NCBI RefSeq assembly: GCF_900197875.1
Contig: NZ_FZMO01000445.1
Coordinates: 30,094 to 94,093, forward strand
Length of the DNA stretch: 64,000 nucleotides
Direction: 5' to 3'
Source: Frankia canadensis
GTDB taxonomy: Bacteria; Actinomycetota; Actinomycetes; Frankiales; Frankiaceae
Shown: positions 40,155 through 50,054 of the stretch, piece after piece
How the letters are laid out: every line of letters begins with the position of its first letter
Numbering within the stretch: position 1 is the stretch's first letter
The notes under the pieces: generated by a model
Databases searched by the model: none
The model's input: the letters and a program-made list of their open reading frames with translations, nothing else
What the model was told of the DNA's origin: nothing
Made by a program: the position numbers and the translations under genes

Positions 40155-41342
40155 ATGACGGACATGGACGTGCGTCCCACCGACACCGCCAGGGCCGACG
40201 CCACCACGGGCGAGACCCCGGGCGACGCCACCGCGGGCGCCGCCGCCCGGGGTGAGGACGCTCGGTGTGAGGCCGGGCTCCTGGGCGTCCTCGCCGACCT
40301 CGTCGGGCGGGGGCTTGCCGGGGCCGAGCCCGGCCGGGACCAGGCGTTGGCGGTGCTGCGCAGCGGGGACGACGACCTGCTGGACGTCCTCGCCGCCGCC
40401 GGGCGCCTGCGGCGCCACCACTTCGGCCGTCGGGTCAAGCTGAACTTCCTGGTCAACCTCAAGAGCGGGCTGTGCCCGGAGGACTGTTCCTACTGCTCCC
40501 AGCGGCTGGGCTCGCAGGCCGGCATCCTGCGGTACAGCTGGCTGCGCCCGCAGGAGGCGGCCGCGTCCGCCGGTGCTGGCATCGCCGGTGGTGCCCGCCG
40601 GGTCTGCCTGGTCGCGAGCGGCCGCGGCCCCACCGACCGGGACGTGGACCGCGTCGCGGACACCATCGGGGCGATCAAACAGGCCCACCCGGAGGTCGAG
40701 GTCTGCGCCTGCCTGGGCCTGCTCTCCGACGGGCAGGCTGACCGGCTGCGCTCGGCCGGTGCGGACGCGTACAACCACAACCTGAACACGTCCGGCGAGA
40801 ACTACGCGGACATCTGCTCCACCCACACCTACGACGACCGGGTGCGCACCGTCGACGAGGCGAGGGGCGCGGGGCTGTCCCCCTGCTCCGGGATCATCGC
40901 CGGGATGGGGGAGAGCGACGAGGACCTGGTGGACGTCGCGTTCGCGCTGCGCGCGCTGCGGCCGGACTCGATCCCGGTCAACTTCCTGATGCCGTTCGAG
41001 GGCACCCCACTGGCTGGCGAGTGGAACCTGGATCCGCGCCGGTGCCTGCGGATCCTGGCCATGGTCCGCTTCGTCAACCCCGCCGCCGAGGTGCGCCTCG
41101 CCGGCGGCCGGGAGATCCATCTCGGGTCGATGCAGGCGCTGGCCCTCTCGGTGGCCAACTCGATCTTCCTGGGCGACTACCTCACCAGTGAGGGCCAGCA
41201 GGGTCACCAGGACCTGAAGATGATCGAGGAGGCCGGTTACACCGTCGAGGGCCTGGCCGACGCGGAGGCAGCGGCGGACACGGCGCGCTCGGTCACCTTG
41301 CGCCACCGCGGGGTGGGCACCGAGCTGCCGCCCAACGCCTGA
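40155..41342 (+). CDS. bioB: Biotin synthase BioB
   Basis: BioB inserts sulfur into dethiobiotin using radical SAM chemistry. The 395-residue product carries the radical-SAM cluster motif CPEDCSYC near residue 112 and the family stretch [16 protein letters not shown] near 208. The conserved [11 protein letters not shown] and the C-terminal [11 protein letters not shown] are also present. An N-terminal extension of about 45 residues rich in Asp, Ala and Thr precedes the core. GGAGGAAG lies six bases before the ATG. No other biotin gene is next to it. Confidence 0.95.
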   Translation: MTDMDVRPTDTARADATTGETPGDATAGAAARGEDARCEAGLLGVLADLVGRGLAGAEPGRDQALAVLRSGDDDLLDVLAAAGRLRRHHFGRRVKLNFLVNLKSGLCPEDCSYCSQRLGSQAGILRYSWLRPQEAAASAGAGIAGGARRVCLVASGRGPTDRDVDRVADTIGAIKQAHPEVEVCACLGLLSDGQADRLRSAGADAYNHNLNTSGENYADICSTHTYDDRVRTVDEARGAGLSPCSGIIAGMGESDEDLVDVAFALRALRPDSIPVNFLMPFEGTPLAGEWNLDPRRCLRILAMVRFVNPAAEVRLAGGREIHLGSMQALALSVANSIFLGDYLTSEGQQGHQDLKMIEEAGYTVEGLADAEAAADTARSVTLRHRGVGTELPPNA

Positions 41343-41377
41343 GTCCGACGCCCGGCCGTGCGCCGGCGATCTGCCCG

Positions 41378-41842
41378 TCAGGAGGCGAGCAGCCCGGCGT
41401 CTGCCCGGATCTCGGCGAGCCGCTCCCACTCGTCACTGGTCAGGACGGTCAGGGCGGCGGGGAACAGGCCCTCCTGCTCCTTGACGATGTGTCGGCGCAG
41501 CAGGGTCAGTGCCTTAGTGATCTGGGCGGGCCAGGCCGGATCCGTACGGGCGGTGCCGTCGGTCGCCCCGGCGAGCACCGCCGCGATCCGCCGGTGCTCG
41601 CCCTGCAGGACGGCGATCTGCTCGGGGAACTCCGCGGCCATCGGGGGGAACAACCCGCCCTCCTCGACCTCGGCGTGCGCGCCGAAAAGGACGGAGATCG
41701 CCGTCACGCACTCGACGAGCGCGTCGAGGTCCCCGCAGCGGCAGGCGGCGCGGGCGAGCGCCGACAGCTCGACGAGCTCGTCCTGCTCGCGGATCAGCTC
41801 CTCGATGGCCGGGGTCGCAAGGCACCAGCAGTAGTCAGACAC
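41378..41842 (-). CDS. Hemerythrin HHE-domain protein
   Basis: The 154-residue product is a four-helix hemerythrin-like protein that probably binds a di-iron centre. Ligand-type pairs are visible: HAEVEEGG near residue 60, GEHRRI near 88 and RRHIVKEQEGLFP near 122. The N-terminus contains closely spaced Cys residues (DYCWCLATP) and a further Cys pair in RAACRCGDL. Such proteins sense or store oxygen, NO or iron, and the role here is unknown. The GTG at 41842 follows GAGGACGG. It converges on bioB. Confidence 0.8.
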   Translation of the reverse strand: MSDYCWCLATPAIEELIREQDELVELSALARAACRCGDLDALVECVTAISVLFGAHAEVEEGGLFPPMAAEFPEQIAVLQGEHRRIAAVLAGATDGTARTDPAWPAQITKALTLLRRHIVKEQEGLFPAALTVLTSDEWERLAEIRADAGLLAS

Positions 41843-42532
41843 AGTAGGCCGTCCTCGGTTCGCTTGGAGATCAGTCGACCGTTCCGGTGTGGGGCCACCG
41901 GATCCGTCCACCCGCCGAGTGGGTCCGCCGAACGGCGCCCACCCGGCCGATACGCAGGGACCCAACGACGACGCGGGCCCCGGGGTACGTGCGCGACGGG
42001 GGTCGGGCCGATCGGGTTGCTCCGCCCAGCGGCGCTCGGTGCGCGCCGCCACAGCCATCATCCGGTCCGCCGCGCGGCAGCTATATGGCCGTTGGTCCCC
42101 TTCGGGGCCTTCCGAACTGCCGCGGACGGCGGGCCCGGGTGGCTCCCGCCTCGATCCGGCGCCGTCACCGACCTGTTCCGCCGGAAAACGTCAGGTGCGC
42201 GGGGTGTCGGGAAGGCGACAGGCGGGTCTTTTCGGCTTGTCGGCTCGCGTTGGCCTCTCGAATATGGCTCATTGATCGGAATTCGTTGCTCGGACAACGG
42301 GCCTGTTGCCCGGTAAACGATCCTGGCCGCTGCCACGCGGAAACCCGTACGTGAGCCTCGTGTGCTTTGGTGAATATCTGGTAAACGCGCTCCGGTATGC
42401 CCGTCCTCGCCGCCGGCGTGCCCGCTCTCGTCGGTCGCGGCGTCCCGCCTCGGATCGTACCGGCCGTCTCGCGGGTCGGCGGCGACGTCAAACCCACAGG
42501 TCACCATGGGTCTGAGACCTGCATCACGCAGT
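41843..42532. other. Intergenic region upstream of the aldo/keto reductase
   Basis: This stretch of about 690 bp between divergent genes has no convincing gene. AT-richer patches occur near 42240-42390. Its downstream end contains the strong palindrome annotated separately. Confidence 0.4.
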
Positions 42533-42556
42533 CCATTACGTTATGGAACGTAATGG
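42533..42556. promoter_or_regulatory. Perfect 10-bp inverted repeat, probable operator
   Basis: CCATTACGTT and AACGTAATGG flank a 4-base centre (ATGG), giving a perfect 24-bp palindrome. It lies 87 bp upstream of the aldo/keto reductase start, where a promoter is expected. Size and symmetry are typical of TetR-family operators, and a TetR gene lies just beyond the reductase. The pairing with that regulator is inference. Confidence 0.75.
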
Positions 42557-42642
42557 TGTAGCGTCGACTTCATCAGCAGGCAGTCCCTGTCGATCCCGGC
42601 GACGTTCTGTGGTCGGCAGGTCGGGGAAAGGAGGTCTCCTTG

Positions 42643-43641
42643 GTGCCTAACAGGACCTTGGGTCGCGGATCGGCGGCTCTCGAGGTCTCGGCGCTCGGGC
42701 TCGGGTGTATGGGGATCAGTGAGTTCTACGGAACCGTCGACGAATCCGTTGGTGAGCGGACGGTGGCCGCGGCCCTCGATGCCGGCATCACCATGCTGGA
42801 CACGGCCGATGTCTACGGGCCCTTTCGAAACGAAGAGCTTGTGGGTCGGGTCGTCGCGAAGCGCCGCGGCAACGTTGTACTCGCAACCAAATGCGGTCTT
42901 CGGCATACAGACAGCGGATTCCAGATAGACGGTACCCCGGAATACGTCAAGAAGGCCGCGGAGGGTTCTCTGCGCCGGCTCGGCGTCGACCACATCGACC
43001 TCTACTACCAGCACCGGCCCGATCCGAAGGTTCCGATCGAGGACACGGTCGGCGCGATGGCCGAGCTGGTGGCGGAAGGCAAGGTGCGGCACGTCGGTCT
43101 CTCCGAGCCCGGCCCCGGCACTCTGGCCCGTGCGCACGCCACGCACCCGATCACCGCGATCCAGACCGAGTGGTCGCTGTGGTCCCGCGACATCGAGGAC
43201 GAGGTGCTCCCGGTCGCCCGGGAGCGGGGGATCGGTGTCGTCGCCTACTGCCCGCTGGGGCGGGGATTCCTCACCGGCGCTTTCCGGTCCGTCGATCACC
43301 TCGAGGCTTCGGACCTCCGGCGGGTGCACCCGCGATTTCAGGGTGAGAACCTCGCGAGGAACCTCGTTCTGCTGGAGACGCTAGAGGAGATCGCCGGCGC
43401 GCGCGGCGCGACCACGGCCCAGATCGCCCTGGCCTGGCTGTTGGCTCGAGGCGAGGACGTGGTTCCCATCTTCGGTACCACCAGGGCCGAGCATCTGCGG
43501 CAGAACCTTGAGGCGTCGCACCTCGTGCTGAGCGCCGAGGAACTCCGGCAGATCGACGAGCGGATTCCCCCCGGCTCCGCCGCGGGGCCCCGCACCGGGC
43601 CGGGCGCCGCGCACATGGAGACCCCCGAGAAAGTTCACTGA
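42643..43641 (+). CDS. Aldo/keto reductase
   Basis: The 332-residue product has the (beta/alpha)8 aldo/keto reductase pattern and should reduce carbonyls with NADPH. The catalytic tetrad is visible: Asp and Tyr in MLDTADVYG near residues 49-56, Lys in LATKCG near 83 and His in YYQHRPD near 124. GLGCMGIS and IPIFGT-like elements place it with the YakC/AKR13-type enzymes. AAGGAGG precedes either GTG 42643 or the TTG one codon earlier, and I choose GTG. It is transcribed toward a TetR gene and probably controlled through the upstream palindrome. Confidence 0.9.
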   Translation: MPNRTLGRGSAALEVSALGLGCMGISEFYGTVDESVGERTVAAALDAGITMLDTADVYGPFRNEELVGRVVAKRRGNVVLATKCGLRHTDSGFQIDGTPEYVKKAAEGSLRRLGVDHIDLYYQHRPDPKVPIEDTVGAMAELVAEGKVRHVGLSEPGPGTLARAHATHPITAIQTEWSLWSRDIEDEVLPVARERGIGVVAYCPLGRGFLTGAFRSVDHLEASDLRRVHPRFQGENLARNLVLLETLEEIAGARGATTAQIALAWLLARGEDVVPIFGTTRAEHLRQNLEASHLVLSAEELRQIDERIPPGSAAGPRTGPGAAHMETPEKVH

Positions 43642-43752
43642 ACAACCGCCGCTCGCGGCGCGTGAGGCCGTCGAGCCTTCCGCGCCGGTGGCGGAGGTCT
43701 CGCCGGCGGGTCGGGAAGGCGGGGCGACGGATCACGGCGGTGGTCCGCCGCG

Positions 43753-44457
43753 TCAGCTGCCTTCTCGCTCCGCCCGCGGTTCGGGCGGTGCCGCCGGTCC
43801 AGCCGGTCCAGCCGGTGCCGCCGGTGCGCATCTCGGCGGCGCCAGTAGCCCGGTGAGGAGCAGGGTGACGACCTGGTCGAGGAACTCGGTCGGCACCGGG
43901 ACGTCCCCGCTGGCGAGACGCAGGTAGACCGGCCCCCACAGCAGCTGCCACAGCAGCGTCGGGTCGATGCCCTGACGTAGCTCGCCGGCGCGGGTCTGCC
44001 GCGCCACCAGGCCCGCGAGCCTGTCCTGACGGGGGCGCAGGAACTCGGCGCGATAGGACTCCATCACGTCCGGGTGCTCGGTGGCGGAGGCGATCACGGA
44101 CGCGAGGATGACGCTGTCCTGCTCCTGGGCGAAGCCGAAGGCGCCGTGCATGAACGCGCGCAGCTCCTCGTCGACGCCGCCGCCGGGGGCCAGCACGAGT
44201 CGGTGGTTGACCTCCGTCATGAAGGCCTCGAGCGCCACGGCGGTCTTGTTGGGCCACCACCGGTAGATGGTCGGTCGGCTGACGCCGGACCGGCTGGAGA
44301 TCGCCTCGATGGACAGGCTCGCACGCTCGCGCAGCAGCTCCAGCGTCGCGCGGAGCACGGCCGTGCGCAGGCTCGTGTCGCGAGGTCTGCCCCGCCGGGC
44401 GGCCGTGACGGAGCTGGCGGTAGCTGACCCCGGGATGCTGCCGGGATCGTGAGCCAT
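43753..44457 (-). CDS. TetR-family transcriptional regulator
   Basis: The 234-residue product has an N-terminal helix-turn-helix of TetR type (LSIEAISSRSGVSRPTIYRWWPNKTAVALEAF, residues about 50-82 in pieces). A helical ligand-binding domain of the TetR_C_11 kind follows (SATEHPDVMESYRAEFLRPR). The C-terminus is a short Ala/Pro/Gly tail encoded by small repeats. GGGGAGAG precedes ATG 44457. It converges on the aldo/keto reductase, whose upstream palindrome is a candidate operator. Confidence 0.9.
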   Translation of the reverse strand: MAHDPGSIPGSATASSVTAARRGRPRDTSLRTAVLRATLELLRERASLSIEAISSRSGVSRPTIYRWWPNKTAVALEAFMTEVNHRLVLAPGGGVDEELRAFMHGAFGFAQEQDSVILASVIASATEHPDVMESYRAEFLRPRQDRLAGLVARQTRAGELRQGIDPTLLWQLLWGPVYLRLASGDVPVPTEFLDQVVTLLLTGLLAPPRCAPAAPAGPAGPAAPPEPRAEREGS

Positions 44458-44664
44458 CGTCTCTCCCCTGGCCCGGTCGTGACACGTGGTGGAGGACCGG
44501 GCGATCCAGTGCGCTCGGCCCATCATCCACGCTAGCCCGTCTCGCCCGTCGTGCCCAAGGTAGAGCCGTTTTCGAGTGCCGATGGTCCATGGTTCGGGCG
44601 GGACCCGCACCGCAGGTCGATGACTCCTGGTAGTCGGCGGCCGGCCCGGACCCGCCCGCAGCCG

Positions 44665-45267
44665 TCAGCCGTCGGACAGCGGAACATTGACGCAGGCCAG
44701 GCGGTCTCCGGCCATCCCGGCCTGGCCGGCAGCGGACGCCGTGGCGTGCTCGTGGATCACGACCGAGTGCGCGCCACCGGGCCGGAAGTCCCAGTTCACG
44801 ACGGCGAAGGCCACCGCGGAGCCGGCCGCGTCCGTGGTGAGGTCCAGCCACACCTCGTTGCGCGGATTGGCGAACGTGGGGTCGACCGACGGCTGGGTCG
44901 GATCGGAAACGTTCTGGTAATGCGGCCCGGCGTCCGCGCCGCTGGCTCCGCACGCCTTCTGATGGACATGGGCGCCGAAGGTGTGGGTAGGCGCCAGGCC
45001 GTGGACGGCCAGCCCGACGACGGTGCGCGGACCGCGGCTGGCGAGAACGCCCACCGCGGCTCCGACCGGCACCATACCCGGGTCGTAGGTGACGGCCCGG
45101 GGCGGGCGCTCGGCATTCCACGCCCGGAAGACCGCCGGTGTGATGATGATGTTTTTGATGCGGGAAATATTCGTGGCCGGCGTATCAGTGGCCGCCGAGG
45201 CCGGCCCGGACCCGACCAGAAACAGGAACCCAAGTGCTGCCACCAGGAAAAACACAGGTCTGCGCAT
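44665..45267 (-). CDS. Secreted Cu/Zn superoxide dismutase-family protein
   Basis: The 200-residue product has a signal peptide (FFLVAALGFLFLVGSGPASA) and the SodC beta-barrel pattern. Copper-ligand positions are present in FGAHVHQ, GPHYQN and HSVVIHEHA, and the active-site Arg region appears as GDRLACVNV with a Cys. In the zinc loop the usual His before Gly-Asp is replaced by NEVWLDL, so the zinc site is incomplete. It probably acts outside the cell on superoxide or as a copper-only or structural homologue. AGGAGG precedes ATG 45267. Confidence 0.75.
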   Translation of the reverse strand: MRRPVFFLVAALGFLFLVGSGPASAATDTPATNISRIKNIIITPAVFRAWNAERPPRAVTYDPGMVPVGAAVGVLASRGPRTVVGLAVHGLAPTHTFGAHVHQKACGASGADAGPHYQNVSDPTQPSVDPTFANPRNEVWLDLTTDAAGSAVAFAVVNWDFRPGGAHSVVIHEHATASAAGQAGMAGDRLACVNVPLSDG

Positions 45268-45766
45268 GGCAGCCTCCTGAAACGCGTCGGACGACAGGCC
45301 AGGACCAGATCGTAGGCAGTGGATGTCCGCGGAGCACGGATTTCCAGGACGTACACGTCGCGTGTCCACCTTCGTGCGTCACTCGGTTGACCAGGTGGCG
45401 TGCCAACGTAAAGTTCTGCTCGTGCACCTGCACATGAACCTCTTACTCGGCATGGCGGCGGCGCGCCGGGACCGGGCCGTCGTTTCGGCATCCCGGGCGC
45501 CCCACCCGAACGCTGACAGGGCCCGTCGCGCACCATCCCGCCGCCGGCGGTGTTTCGCCCTGCCCACCGCACGGTCCGGCGCCTCGCCGTTGTCGTGGGC
45601 GACGCGGCCGGAGCGGTCCGGCTGATACGCGCACCTTCCGACCCACCCTCGTACCAGAATTCGCACGCCGATCACCGTGGTTTGTGCGGACCTTTTTCGC
45701 TGTCTCATTCCTGCCGTGGCCGATGGACGGCCCGAGCGCGCCGCGGGGCGCCCTAGGACGAGGAGC
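45268..45766. other. Divergent intergenic region between SodC-like and tannase genes
   Basis: This 499-bp stretch holds the two divergent promoters. I see no clear operator or RNA gene. Composition is mixed, with AT-richer parts on both flanks. Confidence 0.35.
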
Positions 45767-47350
45767 ATGATGAAACGCGCACTAACATTGCTGTCCGTAT
45801 TGTGTACGTTCGTGGCGACGCTGACGGTGGGGACGTCGGCGAGCATGGCCGCCACCGCTGACGGGGGCGTCGACTGCCAGCACGTCGCCGCGCCCGACGT
45901 CCCCGGCGCGACCGTGGAGTCGCTCACCGGCGTCGACAAGCCGGCCGCGGGCGGCGTGCCGGCGCGCTGTGAGGTCGACCTCTACCTGACCCACCCCGGC
46001 GTGGGCGACCATGTCCGTGTGGCCGTCTGGCTGCCCTCCTCCGGCTGGAACGGGCGCTACCAGGGCACCGGCGGCGCCAGCTGGGCGGCCGGCGTCTTCG
46101 ACTTCTACCTCGCGCCCGCGGTGGCCCAGGGCTTCGCGGCCGCCTCCACCGACGCGGGCACGGGCACGAACCAGGCCGATCCGTCCTCCTGGGCGCTGAA
46201 GGCCGACGGCACCGTCAACACCGAGCTGCTGACGAACTTCGCCAGCCGTTCCGTGCACGACATGACCGTGGCCGCCAAGCAGGTCATCACCAGCTTCTAC
46301 GGAAAGGCGCCGTCGTACTCCTACTGGAACAGCTGTTCCACCGGGGGCCGGCAGGGCCTGATGGAGGCGCAGCGGTACCCGACGGACTACAACGGCATCG
46401 TGGCCGCCGCCCCGGCGATCAACGAGGACCGTCTCACGGTCGGTGGACTGTGGCCGCAGGTACTGATGAACGAGTCGCACGACTACCTCAGCTCGTGCAA
46501 GCTCAACGCGTTCACCCAGGCCGCGATCGCGCAGTGCGACACCAGGGACGGCGCGCCGGCTGACGGCATCATCGAGCAGCCCGAGGACTGTGACTACGAC
46601 CCGCACGGCCTGGTCGGCCAGACGGTCGTGTGTGACGGTCAGTCCTCCACCATCACCACCACGGACGCCGACGTCGTGGCCGGAATCTGGCGGGGCCCGA
46701 CATCTCCCGACGGACGGCACAATCCGTGGTATGGAATGACCAGGGGTGCCGCGCTGGACCAGGTCGCCGCCATCACGACGGATTCGGATGGAACGACGCA
46801 CGGCGCTCCGTTCCCCGTCACCGACACCTGGATCAGGTACTTCCTGAAGAAGCAGCCGTCGTTTGACACCTCGACCGTCACCCGCGGTCAGTTCGCGCAG
46901 CTCTTCGTCCAGTCCCAGAACGAGTACAACAAGATCATAGGCACGGACGACCCCGACCTCACCGCGTTCCGGAACGCCGGTGGGAAGATGATTACCTGGC
47001 ACGGCCAGGCCGACCAGATCATCACCCCGCTGAACACCGTCGACTACATCCACCGCGTGTGGTCCACGATCGGCAGCGCGGCCGATACGAACTCCTTCTA
47101 CCGCGTCTTCTTCGCTCCCGGCGCCGGGCACTGCGGACTGGGCAGCTACGGCCCCTTCCCGCCCGACAACGGACTCGGCGCGGTGATGAACTGGGTGGAG
47201 AACGGGCAGGCTCCCGCCACGCTTCCCGCCGCCATGGTCGACGGTTCCGGTGCCACTGTCACCCGGAACCTGTGTCTGTTCCCGCAGACCGCCCACTACG
47301 ACGGCCACGGCGACCCGAAGGCCGCCGCCAGCTACCACTGCGCCGCGTAG
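45767..47350 (+). CDS. Secreted tannase / feruloyl esterase family hydrolase
   Basis: The 527-residue product has a clear signal peptide (RALTLLSVLCTFVATLTVG, then SMAATA). The tannase-family nucleophile motif is present as CSTGGRQG near residue 188, the Cys being part of the family's disulfide next to the catalytic Ser. The C-terminal Asp and His are plausible in ITWHGQADQIITP and PGAGHCGLG. Members release ferulic acid from plant cell walls or hydrolyse gallate esters, fitting a soil or plant-associated life. GGACGAGGAG precedes two adjacent ATGs (45767 and 45770). Confidence 0.88.
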   Translation: MMKRALTLLSVLCTFVATLTVGTSASMAATADGGVDCQHVAAPDVPGATVESLTGVDKPAAGGVPARCEVDLYLTHPGVGDHVRVAVWLPSSGWNGRYQGTGGASWAAGVFDFYLAPAVAQGFAAASTDAGTGTNQADPSSWALKADGTVNTELLTNFASRSVHDMTVAAKQVITSFYGKAPSYSYWNSCSTGGRQGLMEAQRYPTDYNGIVAAAPAINEDRLTVGGLWPQVLMNESHDYLSSCKLNAFTQAAIAQCDTRDGAPADGIIEQPEDCDYDPHGLVGQTVVCDGQSSTITTTDADVVAGIWRGPTSPDGRHNPWYGMTRGAALDQVAAITTDSDGTTHGAPFPVTDTWIRYFLKKQPSFDTSTVTRGQFAQLFVQSQNEYNKIIGTDDPDLTAFRNAGGKMITWHGQADQIITPLNTVDYIHRVWSTIGSAADTNSFYRVFFAPGAGHCGLGSYGPFPPDNGLGAVMNWVENGQAPATLPAAMVDGSGATVTRNLCLFPQTAHYDGHGDPKAAASYHCAA

Positions 47351-47370
47351 CGGCACATCGGACAGGTCGC

Positions 47371-47410
47371 TCGATGACAGCCCGTGGCGCCCGTCACGGG
47401 CTGTCATCGA
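47371..47410. terminator. 16-bp perfect hairpin after the tannase gene
   Basis: A perfect 16-bp stem (47371-47386 with 47395-47410) with an 8-base loop begins 20 bp after the stop codon and precedes the next same-strand gene. Confidence 0.85.
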
Positions 47411-47480
47411 TTCTGGTCACGCCGCCTATCCTTGGCGTCGGGGCGCTGTCGGCGCGCCCCGGTCCAGGTGGGGGGTGCTG

Positions 47481-49007
47481 ATGCCGCCGGAGACGTCGCC
47501 GTCGGAGGGGCTCGCGACGCCGGAGTGGAACGGCTCGTCTCCGTCGCCGGGACCGGTCACCCGCGGGGCGACCGAGCCGGGGCTGTTGCCGTCCACCCAG
47601 CGGCTCCTGCTGCGTCGCGCGGCGGCCGAGCAGGCACACGGGCGCGCGCCGTCGCTGGTGGCCGCGGTGGCGCGCGGCGGCCGGCCGGTGTGGACGGCCG
47701 GCCGGGGGCGCACGATCGCCGTCGCCGACCTGCACCGGGCCGGCGCCGCCGAGGCCGTCCGGCCGGATGACCACACCCAGTACCGGATCGGCTCGATCAC
47801 GAAGACCTTCACCGCGGCGATGGTGCTGCGGCTGCGCGACGAGGGCCGGCTGTCGCTGGGTGATCCGCTGGAGCGGCACCTGCCGGGAACCCCGATCGGC
47901 GGCCGGACGATCGCCCAGCTGCTCTCGCACCTCGGCGGCATCGGCGCCGAGACGCCCGAGCCCTGGTGGGAACGAGTGGCGGGCTCGGCCCATCCCGCGC
48001 TCGCCGACGCGATCGGGCCGTCGCCCGACCGGTTCCGCCCGGGACGGCGCCACCACTACACCAACGTCGGTTTCGCCGTGCTCGGCGAGCTCGTGGCCCG
48101 GCTGCGCGGGACGAGCTGGGAGCGGGCGCTGCACCGGGAACTGCTCGCCCCGCTGGGGATGACCCGCACGTCCACCCTGCCCACCGCACCCCACGCCGAC
48201 GGCTTCGCCGTTCATCCGCACGCCGATGTGCTGCTGCCCGAGCCCGCCCACGACGCGGGCGTGATGGGTCCGGCGGGTCAGCTCTGGTCGACCACGGCGG
48301 ACCTGGTGCGCTGGGCGGCCGTCCTCGGCGGGCACACCGACGCGGTGCTGTCCACCGACACGCTGGCCGAGATGCGCGAGCCGGCCGCCGTCGAGGGGGA
48401 CGACGGCGAATGGCGCCTCGGCGCCGGCCTCGGCGTGCAGCTGCTGCGCACGGCGGGCGGGATCCTCGTCGGGCACGGCGGATCGATGCCCGGGTTCGTC
48501 GCCGCGCTGTGGACCCGGCCCGCGGGCACCGCGGCGGTGGCGATGGCGAACGCGACGAGCGGTGTCGCCGTCGTCGACCTCGCGGTGGACCTGATCGACG
48601 CCGCCGACACCGCGGAGCCGCCGCTGCCGGCCGAGTGGGTGCCAGCTGGCCCGCGTGGGCGGGAACCGCTCGACCTCACCGGCGTCTGGTATTGGGGTCC
48701 GGCGCCCTATTCGGTGTCCCTGCGGCCGGACGGCGGCCTGCTGCTCGCTCCGCTCGGTCGGTTCGGGCGCGCCTCCCGGCTGCGGCCGGACCCGGCCGGC
48801 GGCGAGCGCTGGATCGGCGTCGACGGCTACTTCGCCGGCGAGACGCTGACGCCGCGGCGAGGCGTCGGCGGCGCGGCGGACCACCTTGAGGCCGCCTCGT
48901 TCGTGTTCACGCGGGCCCCCTACCCCCCGGGCGGGGCGGTGCCCGGCGGCGTCGACCCGGACGGCTGGCGCTGCGGCCCCGGTCCTGTCCCCGCGTCGCC
49001 CCGCTGA
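47481..49007 (+). CDS. Class C beta-lactamase-fold serine hydrolase
   Basis: The 508-residue product is of the esterase/beta-lactamase/DD-peptidase superfamily. The three motifs are visible: SITK (Ser-x-x-Lys) within RIGSITKTFTAAM near residue 106, YTN in HHYTNVGFAVLGEL near 193, and HGG within VGHGGSMPGF near 332. There is no signal peptide, so it is probably cytoplasmic. A C-terminal beta-rich domain (TGVWYWGPAPYSVSLRPDG...) follows the catalytic domain. The substrate is unknown. ATG 47481 has a G-rich stretch upstream. Confidence 0.85.
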   Translation: MPPETSPSEGLATPEWNGSSPSPGPVTRGATEPGLLPSTQRLLLRRAAAEQAHGRAPSLVAAVARGGRPVWTAGRGRTIAVADLHRAGAAEAVRPDDHTQYRIGSITKTFTAAMVLRLRDEGRLSLGDPLERHLPGTPIGGRTIAQLLSHLGGIGAETPEPWWERVAGSAHPALADAIGPSPDRFRPGRRHHYTNVGFAVLGELVARLRGTSWERALHRELLAPLGMTRTSTLPTAPHADGFAVHPHADVLLPEPAHDAGVMGPAGQLWSTTADLVRWAAVLGGHTDAVLSTDTLAEMREPAAVEGDDGEWRLGAGLGVQLLRTAGGILVGHGGSMPGFVAALWTRPAGTAAVAMANATSGVAVVDLAVDLIDAADTAEPPLPAEWVPAGPRGREPLDLTGVWYWGPAPYSVSLRPDGGLLLAPLGRFGRASRLRPDPAGGERWIGVDGYFAGETLTPRRGVGGAADHLEAASFVFTRAPYPPGGAVPGGVDPDGWRCGPGPVPASPR

Positions 49008-49559
49008 GCCACCGGCGCGGGGCTCGAACGCCGCCGCCAGTTGCTTTGCGCTGTCTGCTTACGGGGTGTAATGTCCCTGCCCGCGGGGGCGAAGGTCCCG
49101 AATTGTCGCATCCTCTGACATGCTTCGTGCGTGTTAAGCCGGGGGATGCCCTGCCGTGGCGCCGTTCGGCCAGGCGGGAGGTGGCGTGGAGCGCAGCTGG
49201 CGGCCCGCCGCGTCGTCGCAGGTGACGGCCCACGCCGCGGCCCTCACGCGGGCCCGGTCGGGCCACGCCGGACGGGGGTCGCCTGGCCCGCCGACGGGTG
49301 CGGGAGGTCCGCGGGTACCCGACGCGCACGGACGATCTCAGGGGCTGGGGCTTCGTAGTCTGGTTCGCGCGGGTACGCACGGCGCGTGGCGGAGCGGTTG
49401 TGGTCGGCGGCGCCCGCCGGCGGCACAGGCCGGGCCGGGTCGGGTCGGGTCGGGGCGGTGGTCAGCGGCGTCCGGGCGGTACCGCGGTGGCGATGGTGGG
49501 TCCGGCCCGGAAACGCCGGGCGGCCGGATGGACAGGCACAGACTGATCAGGGAGGTCCC
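49008..49559. other. Intergenic region upstream of the SsgA-like gene
   Basis: The 552-bp stretch shows no supported gene. A TAATGT hexamer near 49071 could be part of a plus-strand promoter. Open frames near 49130-49360 look random. Confidence 0.35.
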
Positions 49560-50054
49560 ATGCTCCGGCGAACGGCGCGTCGCGGCACCATCGTCCGCAG
49601 GATGACCACAGAGGTGATCACGGAAGGTGAACCTGCGCGGCCCGTCCATCTCACCTTTGGCTTCGACGCGGCGGATCCGATCGCCGTCACCCTGACCGTC
49701 GGCGCCACCGGGGCGGAGTCGATCGTGTGGCGCTTCGCCCGCCGCCTGCTCGCCGACGGCGCGCGCCGACCGGTCGGCCTCGGTGACGTGCGGGTCCGCC
49801 CGATCGTGCTGCGCGGCCAGCCGGCGCTGGCGCTGTGCCTGTCCAGCCCGTCCGGGACGGCCGAGTTCGAGCTGCCCGCGCGGGACGTGGCGGCGTTCCT
49901 GTGGCGCACCTACGCGATGGTGGCCGCGGACGCGGAGAGCGGTCTGATCGACTGGAGCTCGGAGCTGCGGTTCGTCCCGGGAATGGGCGCGGCGGGCGGC
50001 CATCGGCGGGCCAGGGCCCGGCACGGCGCCTGGCCCCACCACGCCGGCGCCTGA
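49560..50054 (+). CDS. SsgA-like sporulation/cell-division regulator
   Basis: SsgA-like proteins occur only in morphologically complex actinobacteria and guide septum placement and spore maturation. The 164-residue product matches the family pattern. VHLTFGFDAADPIAVTLTV lies near residue 30, VWRFARRLLADG near 57, and GLGDVRVRP followed by ALCLSSPSGTAEFELPARDVAAFLWRT. I choose ATG 49560 because GGAGG precedes it. ATG 49602, 14 codons in, would be closer to the usual family start but lacks a ribosome-binding site. A SpoIIE-type phosphatase follows on the same strand. Confidence 0.85.
   Translation: MLRRTARRGTIVRRMTTEVITEGEPARPVHLTFGFDAADPIAVTLTVGATGAESIVWRFARRLLADGARRPVGLGDVRVRPIVLRGQPALALCLSSPSGTAEFELPARDVAAFLWRTYAMVAADAESGLIDWSSELRFVPGMGAAGGHRRARARHGAWPHHAGA

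Noticed and set aside
43781..43840. Short CCAGCCGGT-type repeats at the TetR 3' end as a mobile element footprint
   Set aside because: They merely encode the Ala/Pro/Gly tail of the regulator and have no flanking duplication.
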